Part shown: piece after piece, positions 59,486 through 64,000 of the stretch
Position numbering within the stretch: position 1 is the stretch's first letter
Layout: each line of letters starts with the position of its first letter
Source of the DNA: Ochromonas danica
Taxonomy: Eukaryota > Sar > Chrysophyceae > Chromulinales > Chromulinaceae
Length of the DNA: 64,000 nt
Assembly (NCBI GenBank): GCA_015146655.1
Contig: VKHL01000126.1
Span: 1-64,000 of the forward strand
Direction of reading: 5' to 3'
Made by a program: the position numbers and the translations under genes
Notes under the pieces: generated by a model
What the model was told of the DNA's origin: nothing
The model's input: only the letters and a program-made list of their open reading frames with translations
Database searches by the model: none

Positions 59486-59873
59486 ATGCCATCATTAGGA
59501 CAGACATCGTCCTACACCACTACCACCACTGAGAGTCTACCATCAGGTCTACATAAGAGAATGTCAATCTCAACTAATATGGAAGAAGGCTCTGAGAAGA
59601 GAAGACCCTCCTCCTCCTCCTCCTCCTTCATTGATGTCAAAAGAACACCTTCCGCTGCTTTCTTAAAATCAATGCAAATGGCTGGTAGAGAAGAAGATCG
59701 TTATCCTGATGATAAAGAGATGTTATTGCCTAATCAAACTAAGAGAATTGGACTTAAAACTCTCATTGCAGCGATTCTCTTTGTTGTGGTAGGATTGGTA
59801 AGTTAATGACCATTACTACTACTACTACCCTACAACACTGCTAGATAGAGAGACTGTTCCTAAACCTTTAGGT

Positions 59874-59919
<46 letters not shown>

Positions 59920-60322
59920 TTGTTGGTTGGGTAGGGTTTGTTTATCACAGGATTAGTTATCTATGCTACAAGTACCAAGACTTCAACTCATAATGGCATG
60001 GAGATGCTTATCACTGGAGCTGTCTGTAAGTCATACACTATACACTTTACTATACACTATACACTACTGTGCTATGCGCTATGCTACACTATACACTACT
60101 GTACTATACACTATACACTACTGTACTACACTACTGTGCTACACACTATACACTACTGTACTACACTACTGTACTATACTATACACTGTGCTGTAGCTAA
60201 CATGTCTACGCGTCTCTGTCAATATAGTGTTACTACCAGGATGCTATGCTGCTACAATAATCTATGGTTACTGTAAGCAATGGAGAGGGTATGATCTAGA
60301 CCAACTACCAAGTTATGACTAG
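59486..60322 (+). CDS. TMEM230: TMEM230-like vesicle membrane protein
   Basis: Three exons (59486-59797, 59935-60025, 60228-60322) encode 165 residues. Two-pass membrane protein of vesicle and endosome traffic in known relatives. FIDVKRTPSAAFLK matches the family's cytosolic motif. The first membrane span (TLIAAILFVVVGLGLFITGL) crosses the exon 1-2 junction. The second is ITGAVVLLPGCYAATIIYG, followed by KQWRGYDLDQLPSYD, a close match to the conserved GYRGYSYDDIPDF ending. The Ser/Thr-rich N-terminus is longer than in animals. Intron 1 has a GT run (59879-59918). Confidence 0.85.
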
Positions 60323-60820
60323 TAGTCTACAGTAACTAGACTGGTCCCCCTTTTCCCCCCTCCTCCCCCCTGTATATATACAGTAGCATGTCTACTCACT
60401 CACTGTAGGCAGTCCCCTATGCAGTCAGTCAGTCAGTCAGTCATTGTCTTTATCTCCTTTGCCATCATAACACAGCGGGAGAGTGTGTTTGACTGTGTGT
60501 GTGTGTTGTGGTAGTAGTAGTAGGGTATACTAGTACAATACTATCCTGTCAATCATAAGGCAAAGTGTAGTAATGGAACCAATCAATCAATCTTCCTCTT
60601 CTTACTCATGTTAGTTAATAGAGTAACACTTAGTTAACCTTATTAACACTGTCAGTTGACTACATCACATTGACTACATCACATGGACTACATTACATAC
60701 ATGGACTACATAGACTACCGTAGCTACTGTATGGTGATGTGTCAGTCAACTGCACTAGACTAGTCCACTAACGACTAGTCCACTAGTGACTAATGACTAT
60801 TCTAGTCAGGTTAGGTTAGG
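60323..60820. other. Convergent intergenic region
   Basis: Low-complexity DNA with GTCA repeats (60424-60442), ACATCACATGGACTAC repeats and CACTAG words. No gene is seen. Confidence 0.5.
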
Positions 60821-61182
60821 TTAGTCCATCTTCTGTAGAGGTCGATTGAATCCACCTATTGATATAGAACAGTACCATAACAATAACAATAGTAATAGTA
60901 ACAGTAAGACTAACCTTTTCTATTCATGTATTGTCTGTATTTGCGTGCTTTATGTTTACTAACAGCTCCAGCAGCAGCTCCTTGTTGGTTATCACTTACT
61001 GCCTTACCCTATACACAACATACACCACATATACCATATACCACATACAACAACATACATAACAACACACATAGCATACCATACAGCATAGCATACCATA
61101 CAGCATAACATAACAAGCAAGTGTTAGTGAGTGATTGTCATTGTCATTGCCATTGGGATATGATATATGATATATGATATAT

Positions 61183-61220
<38 letters not shown>

Positions 61221-61929
61221 TGACCTTAGTGGATCCAAAGCCTGTAAAGCCTAACATATCCTCCAACTGCTCCTCCTCCTCCTCCTCATCATCATCTATA
61301 CCTTCTTCTCCATCCACTACCACCTTCTTCTTCTTCTTAGAGGAGGAGGTGTCTAGAGAGGTAGTGTTCGAGGTAGTGCTAGTGAGAGTCTTCACCATAG
61401 CTAGTCTCTCTAATCTCACTTGAGCTAGAGAAGCCTTTGTTGCCTTTATATCACTAGCACTACTAGTAGTAGTAGTAGTGATGTTGTTGTCATAGTTAGA
61501 CCTTCTGTCAGAGGAGGGAGGAGGAGGAGGAGGAGGAGGGTCATAGTGATGGTCACGACCATAGCGATCACCTCCTCCTCCTCCTCTACCATAGTCACGA
61601 TCACCTCCTCCTCCTCTACCATAGCGATCACCTCCTCCTCCTCCTCCACTACCTCTATAGTCACTGTGGGTGCCATCACCTCTTCTATAGTCTCTATCTC
61701 TATCTCTTCTATAGTTACTATGATCTCTCCCATCTCGACTATCACCATCTCCTCCTCCTCCTCCTCCTCGACGATCTCTTCCTCCTGCTCCTCGACTTCT
61801 ACTTCTACTTCGACTACGAGTATTTCGATCAGAAGAATCTCTACCACAACAACCACAACAACAACCACATATAACATATACTATACTAGTAGTATATGAT
61901 AGGATGGCTTACCTTCGATAACTCCTCAT
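60821..61929 (-). CDS. SNRNP27: U4/U6.U5 tri-snRNP 27-kDa protein, SNRNP27
   Basis: Four exons on the minus strand (61929-61913, 61840-61225, 61008-60915, 60855-60821) encode 253 residues. Splicing factor of the tri-snRNP. The first coding exon is 17 bases (MRSYR...). An Arg/Ser/Gly/Asp-rich RS-like region (6-125), Thr and Lys/Glu runs follow. The conserved C-terminal domain reads LEDMLGFTGFGSTKGKAVSDN ... [25 protein letters not shown], matching human GFASFDSTKGK ... [21 protein letters not shown]. Donor of intron 2 is GTCAGA; phases agree at all junctions. Much of the RS part could be mistaken for coding on the opposite strand. Confidence 0.9.
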
Positions 61930-62138
61930 GATAACAACAAACTATAGATTAAATTATATTAAATAATATAATATTGTTAATATCATATGGATATTGTCTT
62001 CTTTCAAGGAGATGATCACAGTGGACTAACAATACTGTGTAATTCCTTAGAAGCAACTGATGAATTACATAAATAATTTATTATGTAATTACGTAACCAA
62101 ACATGGTAGGTAATTACATACAGTCACAATCGCAGTGA

Positions 62139-62225
<87 letters not shown>

Positions 62226-62235
62226 NNNNNNNNNN

Positions 62236-62313
<78 letters not shown>

Positions 62314-62429
62314 GTCTTGCTCACCCCTGCCCTCCAAAGAGAAGAAGAAGAAGAATATCAAATAGACTAATTCAATAATAATTCCCTCTCTCTGGTCTCC
62401 TTCTCTTTCTCTTTCTCTTCTACTCTATC
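61930..62429. other. Divergent promoter with CA repeat and assembly gap
   Basis: AT-rich DNA (61940-62110), then the CA repeat with ten Ns, then a T/C-rich leader of the MAPR gene. Confidence 0.7.
62141..62312 (+). repeat. CA microsatellite with sequence gap
   Basis: CA dinucleotides over about 170 bases, with CAAACACAC variants at 62218 and 62305 and ten Ns at 62226-62235. The true length is therefore unknown. Confidence 0.95.
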
Positions 62430-63788
62430 ATGTCTGACAACGATAACGAAGACCAAGATAATATCATTTCTTCTCAATCTAATAGAGGAACGTATGTTGA
62501 TGTGGATGGTAAACAAGTCCTCCTAGATGGTGACTATAGCATTGGACCCTTAGGATGGTCTGATCTTCTTGCTATGTCTCGTCCTTATCTCAATAAAATC
62601 CTTCTAGCTAGACAAAGGGATTATCATCAATTCCTTTATAAACTGAAAAAAGGAGAAACTTCAGCTATTATTCTTGCTTTTGTGACTTTTTGTCTTGCTA
62701 CTTGGATAGCAATTCGCTTACTTTCCATCTTATTCCATGGATGGGGACTGGAAAAAGATACTACTACTACTCCTACCTCCTCTCAACAACAAACTGAAAA
62801 GAAAACTGAAAATGAAGAAGAAGAAGAGAAAGTCATACTGAAAGATTTCACACTCGAGGGATTACGTACTTTCAATGGAGTTGAAGAAGAACACATCTAT
62901 ATTGCACTAGTGGGTGAAGTTTACGATGTGACGTCATCAAGGGATTACTATGGCCCACAAGGACCTTATCATATCTTTTCAGGCCGTGATGCAAGTCGTG
63001 CTATGGCGAAGTTCTCATTAACTTTAGAAGATGTCGATAATCCAGATATTTCACAATTAAATCCCTTTGAAAAGGATATGTTAGATGATTGGATACATAA
63101 ATTCAAATATTATAAACAATATCCTATTATAGGTCATCTCTCTTCGACTCATCCTATGGACTTCATTCCTAATACTTTAGAACGTGGAGAGGATGGATTA
63201 CCTATTTATCAATTAACTGACCTATCCACCACTACCTCTACCACTACCTCTGTCACTACCTCTACCACTACCTCTCTGTCACCCACAGGAGAGAAGAAGC
63301 TACCACCACCAGCAGCAGTAGTAGTACCACCAGCAGGTCGTCTCTATTCTCCTCTCTTACTGGCTCTTAATGGTCTTGTCTATGACGTCTCCTATCATGG
63401 TGGATATGAACTGTATGGACCTGATGGACCTTATCATCTCTTTGTTGGCAAAGATGTCACTCGTGCCTTTGCGAAGATGTCCTTCTCTGAGGAAGATCTT
63501 AATCAAGGCCATCTTGTTGATGACCTCACAGAGATGGAGAAGAAGACTATGTTGGATTGGGAGAAGAAGTTCAAAGACAAGAGGAAGTATCCTGTGGTGG
63601 GCAGGTTAGCAGCAGCAGGAGGAGGAGGTGGTGGTGGTGGTGGTGGTGGTGGTGCTAGTAGTGGTAGTAGCAGTGATGAGGTGGTTAACCAGGAAGGAGA
63701 AGGAGCAGAAGGAGAAGAGAAAGGTGAGGAAGGTGAAGGTAAAGAGAAGGTCACACAAGAAGAAGGAGAAGAAGGAGAAGAGCATTAA
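62430..63788 (+). CDS. MAPR protein with two cytochrome-b5-like domains
   Basis: 452 residues, single exon. Membrane-associated progesterone-receptor (PGRMC/Neudesin) family, heme-binding proteins of the ER or other membranes. A membrane span lies at about 78-100 (TSAIILAFVTFCLATWIAIR). The first cytochrome-b5-like domain (about 140-235) has FTLEGLRTFNG, IYIALVGEVYDVTSS, YYGPQGPYHIFSGRDASRAMAKFSL. The second (about 295-390) has LLLALNGLVYDVSYHGGYELYGPDGPYHLFVGKDVTRAFAKMSF. Both keep the Tyr residues of the YGPxGPY heme site. Most family members have one domain, so the duplication is notable. The tail is Gly- then Glu-rich. No steroid specificity can be inferred. Confidence 0.87.
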   Translation: MSDNDNEDQDNIISSQSNRGTYVDVDGKQVLLDGDYSIGPLGWSDLLAMSRPYLNKILLARQRDYHQFLYKLKKGETSAIILAFVTFCLATWIAIRLLSILFHGWGLEKDTTTTPTSSQQQTEKKTENEEEEEKVILKDFTLEGLRTFNGVEEEHIYIALVGEVYDVTSSRDYYGPQGPYHIFSGRDASRAMAKFSLTLEDVDNPDISQLNPFEKDMLDDWIHKFKYYKQYPIIGHLSSTHPMDFIPNTLERGEDGLPIYQLTDLSTTTSTTTSVTTSTTTSLSPTGEKKLPPPAAVVVPPAGRLYSPLLLALNGLVYDVSYHGGYELYGPDGPYHLFVGKDVTRAFAKMSFSEEDLNQGHLVDDLTEMEKKTMLDWEKKFKDKRKYPVVGRLAAAGGGGGGGGGGGGASSGSSSDEVVNQEGEGAEGEEKGEEGEGKEKVTQEEGEEGEEH

Positions 63789-64000
63789 TAAGGATGACAT
63801 GTATGTATACCATGTATACCATGTAATGTCCCCCTCCCCCCTCCCATATACACTCTCTTGCCTATTGCTAGAAAGTCTACTACTATCTGATTGCCTTGTT
63901 GTTATTACCACTATAATGTTACTATAATTACATTTCAAACACAACGATATTGTATCCACTACACAATCTCCACTCCGCTACACTCCCTAACACACACACA
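63789..64000. other. Right edge, 3' region of MAPR gene
   Basis: Short low-complexity DNA with ATGTATACC repeats and the start of another CA repeat at the very end. No gene. Confidence 0.6.

Noticed and set aside
61446-61899. Plus- and minus-strand frames opposite or out of phase with SNRNP27 exon 2
   Set aside because: The minus-strand frame joining conserved SNRNP27 segments explains the DNA; the others are shadows of RS/Gly codons.

Overview
The window is nuclear DNA of a unicellular eukaryote. Most genes have short GT-AG introns, many proteins carry Ser/Thr/Asn/Gly runs, and the spacers are full of simple repeats. The gene set includes cell-cycle, spliceosome and vesicle-traffic genes. 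The lineage cannot be fixed from sequence alone. An algal or stramenopile-like protist fits the YLDxNxDL-type glycosyltransferase, the NPPY methyltransferase, the DIX-ELMO fusion and the paired NTF2-like nuclear proteins, but this is inference.

Region 1 (1-13.4 kb) is accessory. It holds a tandem array of secreted GT-A-type glycosyltransferases: three open copies (3455-4372, 10455-11426, 12416-13384), two broken copies (about 5806-6739 and 7680-8633) and smaller relics. Blocks of uninterrupted identity between copies, with divergent flanks, point to gene conversion. Spacers and 3' flanks are duplicated too, and a palindrome after the genes shows a compensatory change. The first 3.4 kb holds no gene that I recognise.

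Region 2 (13.8-32 kb): CDC20 with a plant-type mitotic promoter element; two small paralogous proteins ending in an SPTD...QLPS signature, placed tail to tail; a six-exon, 1010-residue secreted glycosyltransferase-like protein; an NPPY methyltransferase; an NTF2-like nuclear protein; a coiled-coil protein; and a 402-residue nuclear-type protein.

Region 3 (32.6-49.3 kb): a transhydrogenase domain I gene whose NAD-binding exon is missing where a 388-bp GT repeat sits; a PRUNE-type phosphatase; a DUF5522 protein; a membrane protein; a lone 5S rRNA gene; a DIX-ELMO fusion lacking the GAP arginine; and a second NTF2-like protein with a very long insert.

Region 4 (50.6-64 kb): conserved housekeeping genes. 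These are PP4 catalytic subunit, ARFRP1 (first coding exon is only ATG), a CDK with an unusual PSTAIRE helix, a DCAF7/TTG1 WD40 protein, TMEM230, SNRNP27 and a double cytochrome-b5-like MAPR protein. The exon structures given were assembled by hand from splice signals, reading phase and family conservation.
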